A stretch of 5,100 nt of DNA, taken from the NCBI GenBank assembly GCA_934675115.1, contig CAKUPH010000118.1, positions 1-5,100 on the forward strand. Direction: 5' to 3'. The stretch is from an uncultured Oscillospiraceae bacterium (GTDB lineage Bacteria; Bacillota; Clostridia; Oscillospirales; Oscillospiraceae). The notes under the pieces were generated by a model. It made no database searches and had not been told where the DNA came from. It saw nothing but the letters and a program-made list of their open reading frames with translations. This document shows positions 1-5,100 of this stretch, piece after piece. Position 1 is the stretch's first letter, and each line of letters begins with the position of its first letter. Both the position numbers and the translations under genes were made by a program.

Positions 1-2
1 AG

Positions 3-46
3 CACCCCCTGATGTAGTTCTATTTTCCTACATCAGGGGGTGTTTT
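3..46 (+). terminator. Rho-independent terminator, strong 15-bp hairpin
   Basis: Arms at 3-17 and 28-42 (CACCCCCTGATGTAG against its exact complement) form a perfect 15-bp stem around a 10-nt loop, followed by TTTT at 43-46. As drawn it terminates plus-strand transcription from a gene left of the window. On the minus strand the same stem lies about 70 nt after the valS stop and is preceded by an A-run, as in bidirectional terminators between convergent genes, so it probably also ends the valS transcript. The minus-strand U-tract would lie outside the window, so that second role is inferred. Confidence 0.85.
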
Positions 47-113
47 GTCTATTGTCCGTTTTTACTGGTCCTGTTCATCCGGGCAAGGGGGGTGTTTTTT
101 GATTCAATCAGCC

Positions 114-2747
114 TCAGCCCATGGCCGCCAGCTGCTCTTCCAGCTTGGCGATGAGGGTCTTGAGCTTCTCGGCGCGCTCCTTTTCGGCGGCGACCACGTT
201 CTCCGGGGCCTTATTCAGGAAGCCGGGGTTGGACAGCTTGCCCTCCAGCCCCTTGAGCTCGCCCTGCTTCTTGCCCAGATCCTTCTGGAGCCGGGCCTTC
301 TCCTTCCCGATATCCACCAGCTCCGCCAGCGGCATATACACCTTGGCGTCGTGGGTCACGTCCACCACCATGCCGGAGGTGTCCGTGGGCTCGGACTGGT
401 CGATCTCGATGGAGGAGGCGTAGGCCAGCCGGGTCAGGAAGCCCCGGCCGGCGGCAAAGACCTCCGCCTTGGGAGTGGCGATGGTGATGGCGGCCTTCTT
501 GGAGGGGGGCACGTTCATCTCCGCCCTTCTCGCACGGATGGCGCGGATGACGTCCATGACGGACTCCATGGCCTCCTCGGCAGCCTGGAAATTCAGCTCC
601 TCCCGGTACTCCGGCCACTTCTGGAGCATGAGGAAGTCGCCCTCGTGCGGCAGAGCCTGCCAGATCTCCTCGGTGATGAAGGGCATGAAGGGGTGCAGCA
701 GCTTGAGGGTCTCGGTGAGGACGTACACCAGCACCTGCTGGGCCTGGATCTTGGCGGCCTCGTCGTCGCCCTGAAGGCGGGCCTTGGTCAGTTCGATATA
801 CCAGTCGCAGTAGTCGCTCCAGATGAAGTCGTACACCTTGGCGGAGGCCACGCCCAGCTCGTAGGCATCCATGTTGTCGGTAACTTCCTTCACCAGACGG
901 TTGAGCTTGGACAGGATCCACTTGTCCTCCCGCTCCAGCTTCTCGGGCAGCTCGTTTTTGTCGATGGTCAGGTTCATCATGACAAAGCGGCTGGCGTTCC
1001 AGATTTTATTGGCGAAGTTGCGCATGGCCTCGCACTTCTCCACATAGAAGCGCATGTCGTTTCCGGGGCTGTTGCCGGTGATGAGGTTAAAGCGCAGGGC
1101 GTCGGCGCCGTACTTGTCCGCCATCTCCAGCGGGTCGATGCCGTTGCCGAGGCTCTTGGACATCTTGCGGCCCTTGTCGTCCCGGACAAGGCCGTGGATG
1201 AGGACGGTGTGGAAGGGCGTCTTGCCCATGTGCTCGCAGCCGGAGAAGATCATCCGGGCCACCCAGAAGAAAATGATGTCGTAGCCGGTGACCAGCACGT
1301 CAGTGGGGTAGAAATACTTGAGGTCCTCGCTGTCCTTGTCCGGCCAGCCCAGCGTGGAGAAGGGCCACAGAGCGGAGGAGAACCACGTGTCCAGCACGTC
1401 GGGGTCCCGGTGGATGTTCGTGGAGTGGCAGGCCTCGCACTGGCAGGCGTCCTCCCGGCTGACGGTCATGTGACCGCAGTCGTCGCAGTACCACACGGGG
1501 ATCTGGTGGCCCCACCACAGCTGGCGGGAAATGCACCAGTCGTGGACGTTTTCCATCCAGTTGGTATAGGTCTTGGCGAAGCGGTCGGGGACGAACTTCG
1601 TCTCGCCGTCGTTCACCACCCGCAGGGCCTCCTGCGCCAGCGGGGCCATCTTCACGAACCACTGGGCGGAGACGATGGGCTCCACGTCGGTGCCGCAGCG
1701 GTAGCAGGTGCCCACGTTGTGCTGGTGGTCCTCGATCTTCTCCAGCAGGCCCAGCGCCTCCAGATCGGCGATGACTGCCTTCCGGGCCTCATAGCGGTCC
1801 ATGCCCTGATACTTGCCGCCGTTCTCGTTCACCGCGCCGTTGTCGTCCAGCACCCGGATGGTGTCCAGATTGTGGCGCAGGCCCACCTCGAAGTCGTTGG
1901 GGTCGTGGGCGGGGGTCATCTTCACGCAGCCGGTGCCGAACTCCATGTCCACATAGTCGTCAGCCACGATGGGGATCTCCCGGTCCATGAGGGGCAGCAT
2001 GCACGTCTTGCCCACGATGTCCTTATAGCGGTCGTCATTGGGGTTGACGGCCACGCCGGTGTCGCCCAGCATGGTCTCCGGCCGGGTGGTGGCCACGATG
2101 ACATAGCGGCCCGGCTCGCCCACGATGGGGTACTTGATGTGCCAGAGGTGGCCGGGCTTGTCCTTGTACTCCACCTCGGCGTCGCTCAGGGCGGTGACGC
2201 AGTGGGGGCACCAGTTGACGATGCGGGAGCCTTTGTAAATGAGGCCCTTCTCATAGAGGGAGACGAACACCTCCCGGACGGCCTTGGAGCAGCCCTCGTC
2301 CATGGTGAACCGGGCGCGGTCCCAGTCGCAGGAAGCGCCCATTTTCTTCTGCTGCTCCACGATGCGGCCGCCGAACTTCTCCTTCCACTGCCACACCCGC
2401 TCGAGAAACTTCTCCCGGCCGAGGTCGTGGCGGGTCAGGCCCTCGTTCACCCGCAGGTCCTCCTCCACCTTGATCTGGGTGGCGATGCCGGCGTGGTCGG
2501 TGCCGGGCACCCACAGGGCGGCATAGCCCTGCATACGCTTGAAGCGGATGAGGATATCCTGAAGGGTGCAGTCCATGGCGTGGCCCATGTGGAGCTGGCC
2601 GGTGACGTTGGGGGGCGGCATGACGATGGTGAAGGGCTTTTTGTCCGGGTCGCGGCGGCCGGCAAAGCAGCCGTTCTTCTCCCACATCTCGTAGACGCGG
2701 CCCTCCACCTCCTGTGGCTCGTAGATCTTGGGCAGTTCTTTCTTCAT
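114..2747 (-). CDS. valS: Valyl-tRNA synthetase (ValRS)
   Basis: This enzyme charges tRNA-Val with valine using ATP in the cytoplasm and hydrolyses mischarged Thr-tRNA-Val. At 877 aa it is full length for bacterial ValRS. The class I signature HMGH is at residues 53-56 after PPPNVTG, and KMSKS is at 528-532. The CP1 editing domain lies roughly at 190-345, with [11 protein letters not shown] at 219-229 and the [15 protein letters not shown] block at 271-285. Cys pairs at 180/183 and 348/351, and a second cluster at 421/424 and 437/440, look like two zinc sites. The anticodon-binding helical domain is about 605-750 and a charged C-terminal coiled-coil arm about 807-876. The ATG at 2747 has AAAGGAG at 2762-2756, 8 nt upstream. 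Expression is controlled by the T-box leader directly upstream. No frameshift or missing catalytic motif is seen. The order of domains and the length fit ValRS rather than IleRS or LeuRS, and the valine specifier upstream agrees. Confidence 0.98.
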   Translation of the reverse strand: MKKELPKIYEPQEVEGRVYEMWEKNGCFAGRRDPDKKPFTIVMPPPNVTGQLHMGHAMDCTLQDILIRFKRMQGYAALWVPGTDHAGIATQIKVEEDLRVNEGLTRHDLGREKFLERVWQWKEKFGGRIVEQQKKMGASCDWDRARFTMDEGCSKAVREVFVSLYEKGLIYKGSRIVNWCPHCVTALSDAEVEYKDKPGHLWHIKYPIVGEPGRYVIVATTRPETMLGDTGVAVNPNDDRYKDIVGKTCMLPLMDREIPIVADDYVDMEFGTGCVKMTPAHDPNDFEVGLRHNLDTIRVLDDNGAVNENGGKYQGMDRYEARKAVIADLEALGLLEKIEDHQHNVGTCYRCGTDVEPIVSAQWFVKMAPLAQEALRVVNDGETKFVPDRFAKTYTNWMENVHDWCISRQLWWGHQIPVWYCDDCGHMTVSREDACQCEACHSTNIHRDPDVLDTWFSSALWPFSTLGWPDKDSEDLKYFYPTDVLVTGYDIIFFWVARMIFSGCEHMGKTPFHTVLIHGLVRDDKGRKMSKSLGNGIDPLEMADKYGADALRFNLITGNSPGNDMRFYVEKCEAMRNFANKIWNASRFVMMNLTIDKNELPEKLEREDKWILSKLNRLVKEVTDNMDAYELGVASAKVYDFIWSDYCDWYIELTKARLQGDDEAAKIQAQQVLVYVLTETLKLLHPFMPFITEEIWQALPHEGDFLMLQKWPEYREELNFQAAEEAMESVMDVIRAIRARRAEMNVPPSKKAAITIATPKAEVFAAGRGFLTRLAYASSIEIDQSEPTDTSGMVVDVTHDAKVYMPLAELVDIGKEKARLQKDLGKKQGELKGLEGKLSNPGFLNKAPENVVAAEKERAEKLKTLIAKLEEQLAAMG

Positions 2748-2755
2748 CTGTTACA

Positions 2756-2762
2756 CTCCTTT
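2756..2762 (-). promoter_or_regulatory. valS ribosome binding site
   Basis: AAAGGAG lies 8 nt before the valS ATG, just past the T-box terminator. It is outside the terminator stem, so control by this leader is by transcription attenuation rather than by hiding the ribosome binding site. Confidence 0.85.
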
Positions 2763-2770
2763 TCGGGGCG

Positions 2771-2804
2771 AAAAAAGCCGCCCCGAGCATTTGCTCAGGG
2801 CGGC
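2771..2804 (-). terminator. T-box intrinsic terminator
   Basis: A 12-bp stem (arms 2804-2793 and 2788-2777, one G-U pair) closes a 4-nt loop and is followed by six Ts (2776-2771). It forms when charged tRNA-Val occupies stem I, stopping transcription 24 nt before the valS ATG. It is the only terminator seen between the sigma/anti-sigma pair and valS. Confidence 0.95.
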
Positions 2805-2830
2805 TCATCATAAACCGCGGTACCACCTGA
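2795..2830 (-). promoter_or_regulatory. T-box antiterminator
   Basis: TCAGG (2830-2826) pairs with CCTGA (2799-2795) and GCGG (2818-2815) with CCGC (2803-2800). This leaves the seven-nucleotide bulge TGGTACC (2825-2819), whose TGGT binds the free NCCA end of uncharged tRNA. The 3' strand CCGCCCTGA is also the 5' arm of the terminator, so the two folds exclude each other. This is the standard architecture of T-box attenuators. Confidence 0.93.
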
Positions 2831-3018
2831 ATTTCCCGCCGGGGCGGGACACTCGTTGTCTCTGTAACGGGAGGACCCGGCGTCTCTTACTGCGTTCGGA
2901 GACGCGGCTCCGGGACGACTTCGCCGCCGCCCACCATGGCCTCGCACCGACCGGCCACTCTCTTCAGGTGGGGAAAGCGGGTACTGCTTCCCTTCCAAGC
3001 CTTTTCCATTCTGGAGCA

Positions 3019-3047
3019 AGTATATGAAAAATCCGGGGATTTGTCAA
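3019..3047 (-). promoter_or_regulatory. Sigma-A type promoter of the valS T-box transcript
   Basis: A consensus -35 TTGACA (3047-3042) and a near-consensus -10 TATACT (3024-3019) are separated by the ideal 17 bp. The likely start of transcription is A3012, a few bases before stem I of the T-box, which supports the call. The -35 box contains the TGA stop codon (3046-3044) of the upstream anti-sigma gene, so the two units are packed with no spacer. Confidence 0.9.
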
Positions 3048-3823
3048 GACTCAAAGCCGGAGAGGATGCTTCGCAGCAGCGCGGCGCGGCTCTCGTCATA
3101 CTCGGCGGTCTCTTCCACATTCACCATGTAAACCACGCCGTCCAGAACGAAGCAGGCGGTGTAGTAGACCTTCCCGTTATTCCGGTACGAGTAGATCACC
3201 GCGCTGCTGCCGTCGGGCATGGTGCAGGCTTCGGTCTTGGTCATGCCGTCGTCCCCCTGCGGGGCGATCACGTTCTCCAGCTTCGCGTCCATGGAATTTT
3301 CCAGCGAGATAACTGCATACAGATCGACATTGACGCCGTCCACCCGCCGCATCGACATGACCCGCACTTGGCTGTCAAATACCCAGACGCTGCAGTTGAT
3401 GTCCACACAGCCGGCGAGGTAGCTGCTGTCCGCCAGCGGAAAGCCCATCTGCTCCGACGCCCGGGCCCAGCCGTAATAAGTGATGGGTGCCGTCTCGCCG
3501 CGGCGCTGGTTTTCCTCCATCTGCTCCCGCGCCCGCTCCCGGAATTCCGGGTCGAAATCGTCCCAAGAAAACACCTCCGCCCCGTCGATCACCAGCCTGA
3601 CACCGTCAAAGGTCTCGCCGCCCACCTCAAAGGGACCCGGCTCCCCTACGAACACGCCGCTGAATGCCGCGGCGCAGGCCGCCGCCACCAGCGTCACGCA
3701 CAGGCAGGCGGCGATGAGCGCCCCCCGGACTCGCCGGGACATACGCTTTTTCGGCGGGCGGTCCGCCAGCTCCACCAGCTCCGGGTCGATGCCGCCCAGA
3801 ACGGCGTGGATATATTCCGTCAC
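3044..3823 (-). CDS. Single-pass membrane protein, probable anti-sigma factor for the adjacent ECF sigma
   Basis: This 259-aa protein has a short cytoplasmic N-terminus (1-33) that opens with a YIHAVLGGIDPELVELAD stretch, similar to the start of many clostridial anti-sigma proteins, then a basic KKRMSRRVR patch (25-33). One transmembrane segment follows at about 34-55, rich in Ala, Val and Leu, and then an exported domain of about 200 residues. By topology and position it would hold the sigma factor at the membrane and release it on an envelope signal; this is inferred. No HxxxCxxC zinc anti-sigma motif is present. The exported part has no motif I recognise, and its Cys at 139, 144, 200 and 224 could form disulfides. 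The start is GTG at 3823, overlapping the sigma stop as GTGA, with AAGGAGGG at 3837-3830 inside the end of the sigma gene, so translation is probably coupled. Its stop codon lies inside the -35 box of the valS promoter. A non-regulatory membrane protein is the main alternative. Confidence 0.75.
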   Translation of the reverse strand: MTEYIHAVLGGIDPELVELADRPPKKRMSRRVRGALIAACLCVTLVAAACAAAFSGVFVGEPGPFEVGGETFDGVRLVIDGAEVFSWDDFDPEFRERAREQMEENQRRGETAPITYYGWARASEQMGFPLADSSYLAGCVDINCSVWVFDSQVRVMSMRRVDGVNVDLYAVISLENSMDAKLENVIAPQGDDGMTKTEACTMPDGSSAVIYSYRNNGKVYYTACFVLDGVVYMVNVEETAEYDESRAALLRSILSGFES

Positions 3824-4368
3824 AGATAACCCTCCTTCATTAAATAGTCTCTCAGCCTGTTCCGGGTGCGGAACAGGACGCTTTTTGTCTTGGACTCCGA
3901 CCAGCCGAACCGGGCGGCCACCTCATCCACGCTGTCCAGATACCAGTACCGGCGGAGAAAGGCCGCCCGCGCGTCCGATTTCTGCTTCTGCAGAAAGGCG
4001 GACACCGCCCCGGCCAGCTCCTTCGCCTCCGTCTCCCCCGCCGGGCCGTCCCGGGCGGGCAGACAGGCGGCAAGCTCCAGCGCCGTCTCGTCCACGAGTT
4101 CCGGCGCTCTGCCGTTTTTCCGGCCCAGCGCCAGCGCCCGGTTGCGGACGATGGCCCCCAGCCAGCCCCTGAAGTGCTCCGGCCGGGCGGGCGGGATGGC
4201 GTGCCACACCGACAGCCAAACATCGTTGAGACATTCCTCCGCGTCCCGGCTGTCCGTCAGCAGCCGCCGGGCAATGGCGGCGCAGTACGGGCCGTAGGCC
4301 CGCTGGGTCTCCTCCACAGCGCGGCTGTCCCGGTCAAAATACAGTTGTATGAGCTGTTCGTCCGTCAT
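3820..4368 (-). CDS. ECF-type RNA polymerase sigma factor
   Basis: At 182 aa this is the size of a group 4 (ECF) sigma-70 factor with only regions 2 and 4. Region 2 spans about residues 8-85 and includes DAEECLNDVWLSVWHAIP (42-59), the typical core-polymerase-binding helix, and FRGWLGAIVRNRAL (66-79), the promoter -10 reading and melting part. A variable linker (about 86-115) follows. Region 4 (about 117-178) carries a helix-turn-helix around VDEVAARFGWSESKTKSVLFR (147-167) for -35 recognition. The start ATG at 4368 has an AAAGGTGG site with 7 nt spacing. The gene overlaps the downstream membrane protein gene by 4 bp, the normal arrangement for a sigma and its anti-sigma. The subgroup and the signal it responds to cannot be told from the sequence. 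It may activate its own promoter near 4401-4434. Confidence 0.92.
   Translation of the reverse strand: MTDEQLIQLYFDRDSRAVEETQRAYGPYCAAIARRLLTDSRDAEECLNDVWLSVWHAIPPARPEHFRGWLGAIVRNRALALGRKNGRAPELVDETALELAACLPARDGPAGETEAKELAGAVSAFLQKQKSDARAAFLRRYWYLDSVDEVAARFGWSESKTKSVLFRTRNRLRDYLMKEGYL
3830..3837 (-). promoter_or_regulatory. Ribosome binding site of the anti-sigma gene, inside the sigma gene
   Basis: AAGGAGGG lies within the last codons of the sigma gene, 6 nt before GTG at 3823. It decides the non-ATG start of the anti-sigma gene and supports coupled translation of the two proteins. Confidence 0.8.
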
Positions 4369-4385
4369 CCGGCCGCCACCTTTCT

Positions 4386-4397
4386 GAAGGGCCCTTC
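4386..4397. promoter_or_regulatory. Perfect 12-bp palindrome at the predicted sigma-operon transcription start
   Basis: GAAGGGCCCTTC is self-complementary with no spacer and lies between the -10-like box and the ribosome binding site of the sigma gene. Its position suits an operator or a small 5' structure, but no regulator can be named and chance in GC-rich DNA is possible. Confidence 0.3.
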
Positions 4398-4400
4398 TGT

Positions 4401-4434
4401 CTATATAGAGTAGCAGACATGGGGAAAGGTTGCA
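4401..4434 (-). promoter_or_regulatory. Candidate ECF-type (self-regulated) promoter of the sigma operon
   Basis: TGCAACCTTT (4434-4425) resembles the AAC-containing -35 elements of ECF promoters, and CTCTATATAG (4410-4401) sits at a -10-like distance (14 nt between the two boxes as written). Transcription would start near 4395, about 27 nt before the sigma ATG. Autoregulation is common for ECF sigma factors, but the exact -10 core is unclear and a weak sigma-A reading of TATATAG cannot be excluded. Confidence 0.5.
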
Positions 4435-4437
4435 AAA

Positions 4438-4470
4438 TTTTTCAGGAAAGCCGGATGCTCCCCTGAAAAA
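4438..4470. terminator. Hairpin with T/A flanks, possible bidirectional terminator
   Basis: TTTTTCAGG (4438-4446) pairs with CCTGAAAAA (4462-4470) as a 9-bp stem with a 15-nt loop. The A/T end of the stem gives U-rich RNA on either strand. The stem has only four GC-type pairs at its top and no clean U-tract beyond it, so termination would be weak. It lies just upstream of the candidate sigma promoter and may insulate it. Confidence 0.35.
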
Positions 4471-4471
4471 T

Positions 4472-4689
4472 CAAAGGGCCTGCCCTTTGCGCCTTATTCT
4501 CCCGTGTTCGCCGGAAGTTCCGGCGGCGGTCAGTTTTCGCCTGCGGGCCACCTTTTTCACATTCGCCGAAAAATCGGCGATAGATTCGGTGCGTCCTGCG
4601 GACGCTCCGCTGGGGTAACTTTCTGTACGCACAGAAAGTCACCAAAGAAGCGCACAGGGGATAATCCCCTGTGTACCCCTTAGTGGGGT
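4472..4689. repeat. Cluster of consecutive short inverted repeats
   Basis: Seven hairpins follow one another in about 220 bases: CAAAGGGC/GCCCTTTG (4472-4479/4482-4489), CGCCGGA/TCCGGCG (4509-4515/4519-4525), TCGCCGA/TCGGCGA (4563-4569/4574-4580), GCGTCC/GGACGC (4591-4596/4600-4605), a 13-bp arm pair with one mismatch (4614-4626/4631-4643), CACAGGGGA/TCCCCTGTG (4653-4661/4665-4673) and ACCCC/GGGGT (4675-4679/4685-4689). All but one are perfect. No coding potential is credible here. Such clusters resemble intergenic palindromic repeats; the function is unknown. Confidence 0.65.
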
Positions 4690-4982
4690 CTGGTATAGTC
4701 TTGTCATTGCGATGCCGCAGAATGCCTACCGACTCCTTCGGTAAGACGCTGTCCTTCTCTTCCCGCTGGCGCTGATCTGGTGCTGGCCTGCAAGAAATGC
4801 GCCCGATAGCGCCGACGCACCATCAAGCAAACTTGCAATGCAGGCGCTCTCCGATGGCCGAACAAACTTTAACGACCACCATTGGAGCGGCAGCGATAAT
4901 TAGAGGCTTCGCGTGTCGGCTTACCTCACGCCGGAGATAAACGGACGCACTCTTTGAATGCTCTTTCGTAAATTCTAGGGTT
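4690..4982. other. Gene-free stretch with weak secondary structure
   Basis: No credible coding region, tRNA, promoter or CRISPR is seen. A small hairpin TACCGA/TCGGTA lies at 4727-4732/4738-4743. A longer-range pair GCCTGCA/TGCAGGC (4786-4792/4839-4845) encloses AGCGCC (4808-4813), which can instead pair with GGCGCT (4843-4848), so two folds compete. GCGTG/CACGC occurs at 4911-4915/4927-4931. These could belong to a structured RNA or a repeat body, but nothing matches a family I recognise. Confidence 0.4.
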
Positions 4983-5056
4983 TTCAGGGAGAAAATACTA
5001 TGAGCGAGGGCACGCCCTTCAGTGCCCGATGTCGAATCCGTATTTTCGCCCCTGAA
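4983..5056. repeat. Long nested inverted repeat
   Basis: TTCAGGG (4983-4989) pairs with CCCTGAA (5050-5056), and after a small internal loop GAAAATAC (4991-4998) pairs with GTATTTTC (5040-5047). Inside, GGGCAC (5008-5013) pairs with GTGCCC (5022-5027). Together this makes a 74-nt foldback with a nested hairpin, ending 10 nt before the strong hairpin at 5067-5094. Confidence 0.6.
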
Positions 5057-5066
5057 CCTGTTTTTG

Positions 5067-5094
5067 GTTACTTTTTGCAGGAGCAAAAAGTAAC
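5067..5094. repeat. Perfect 12-bp hairpin
   Basis: GTTACTTTTTGC and its exact complement flank the tetraloop AGGA. The stem is AT-rich in its middle and no U-tract follows on the plus strand (TCGCCC), so it is a poor terminator and fits a repeat end better. It resembles the hairpin at 4614-4643. Confidence 0.6.
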
Positions 5095-5100
5095 TCGCCC

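Larger units (their letters stand above)
2748..3012 (-). promoter_or_regulatory. T-box riboswitch leader, tRNA-Val responsive (GUC specifier)
   Basis: This is the untranslated leader of valS; it binds tRNA-Val and allows transcription to continue when the tRNA is uncharged. Stem I: basal helix 3001-2997/2910-2906, GGG/CCC at 2992-2990/2914-2912, the AGTA motif of the specifier loop at 2985-2982, helix CCCACC/GGTGGG at 2972-2967/2935-2930, AGAGAG at 2963-2958, upper helix TGGCC/GGCCA at 2957-2953/2941-2937 and apical GGTG at 2948-2945. GAA at 2922-2920 is followed by the specifier GTC at 2919-2917, a valine codon. Stem II is GCGTCTC/GAGACGC (2905-2899/2886-2880) and a stem III CCCGC/GCGGG lies at 2848-2835. 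The T-box core TGGTACCGCGG is at 2825-2815, and its variable T2822 fits the A73 discriminator of tRNA-Val. The 5' end is set by the predicted promoter. All elements are read from sequence; the tRNA pairing follows from the known T-box mechanism. Confidence 0.95.
4614..5094. repeat. Non-coding segment framed by two related hairpins; possible non-autonomous element
   Basis: The left hairpin is GGTAACTTTCTGT-ACGC-ACAGAAAGTCACC (arms 4614-4626/4631-4643, one mismatch). The right one has arms GTTACTTTTTGC (5067-5078) and GCAAAAAGTAAC (5083-5094), a perfect 12-bp stem. Both share a GTNACTTT(C/T)TG core. The roughly 425 bases between them have no convincing gene. GC is 54% by hand count over 4681-5040, while lines sampled in valS and the sigma gene exceed 70%. 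No transposase is present and target-site duplications cannot be seen, so a MITE-like identity is a guess. Confidence 0.35.

Noticed and set aside
45..2813. 922-aa open frame antisense to the whole of valS
   Set aside because: It mirrors valS codon by codon and its protein is a low-complexity mix rich in His, Val, Leu and Gly with no domain. GC-rich third positions remove stops from the antisense frame. It also runs into the T-box terminator.
2795..3120. Short minus-strand frames in the valS leader
   Set aside because: The sequence is fully explained by T-box stems I-III, antiterminator and terminator.
3704..3715. Possible lipobox IAAC at residues 37-40 of the anti-sigma candidate
   Set aside because: Only a few hydrophobic residues precede the Cys and most of the membrane segment follows it, which fits a transmembrane helix and not a lipoprotein signal peptide.
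2936..3829. 297-aa open frame antisense to the anti-sigma gene
   Set aside because: Shadow of the minus-strand gene, starting inside the T-box leader; the composition is His/Arg/Ala-rich with no motif.
3480..4297. Plus-strand frames across the sigma/anti-sigma genes
   Set aside because: Ser/Pro/Arg-rich translations without motifs, opposite two well-supported genes.
4430..4645. 62-aa plus and 67-aa minus frames over the hairpin cluster
   Set aside because: Both run through a series of palindromes, which explains open frames on both strands; there is no start signal or motif.
4823..5086. 87-aa minus-strand frame in the gene-free region
   Set aside because: Its first codon is TTG inside the 5067-5094 hairpin with no ribosome binding site, the frame crosses the nested foldback, and the product has no recognisable domain. 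It is more likely a chance translation of a repeat, though a search for conserved homologues could revive it.
4438..5100. CRISPR array or tRNA cluster
   Set aside because: The inverted repeats differ from one another and do not recur at regular spacing, and no cloverleaf or CCA end is found.

Overview
The window looks like chromosomal DNA of a GC-rich member of the Clostridia, most likely an Oscillospiraceae-type gut Firmicute. The evidence is a complete T-box leader (a device mostly found in Firmicutes), AGGAGG-type ribosome binding sites, GC-rich genes, and an extracytoplasmic-function (ECF) sigma factor paired with a short membrane anti-sigma candidate. The species cannot be fixed from this sequence.

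All three supported genes lie on the minus strand. Read in the direction of transcription (right to left) they are: an ECF-type sigma factor (4368-3820), a membrane anti-sigma candidate overlapping it by GTGA (3823-3044), a sigma-A promoter whose -35 box contains the anti-sigma stop codon (3047-3019), a full valine T-box leader of about 265 nt with GUC specifier, UGGU/ACC T-box sequence, antiterminator and terminator (3012-2748), and full-length valyl-tRNA synthetase valS (2747-114). A strong hairpin terminator sits at the left edge (3-46).

The layout implies two units. The sigma/anti-sigma pair probably drives its own ECF-type promoter near 4401-4434. valS has its own promoter and is switched on by uncharged tRNA-Val(GAC). 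No terminator separates the two, so sigma-operon transcripts should run into the T-box, whose terminator may end them. Read-through would then depend on valine starvation.

The right 660 bases (about 4440-5100) carry no credible gene. They hold a dense succession of perfect or near-perfect inverted repeats and a stretch of lower GC (54% by hand count for 4681-5040), framed by two related hairpins with a GTNACTTT(C/T)TG arm. This looks like an intergenic repeat or a non-autonomous mobile element and is the least explained part of the window.
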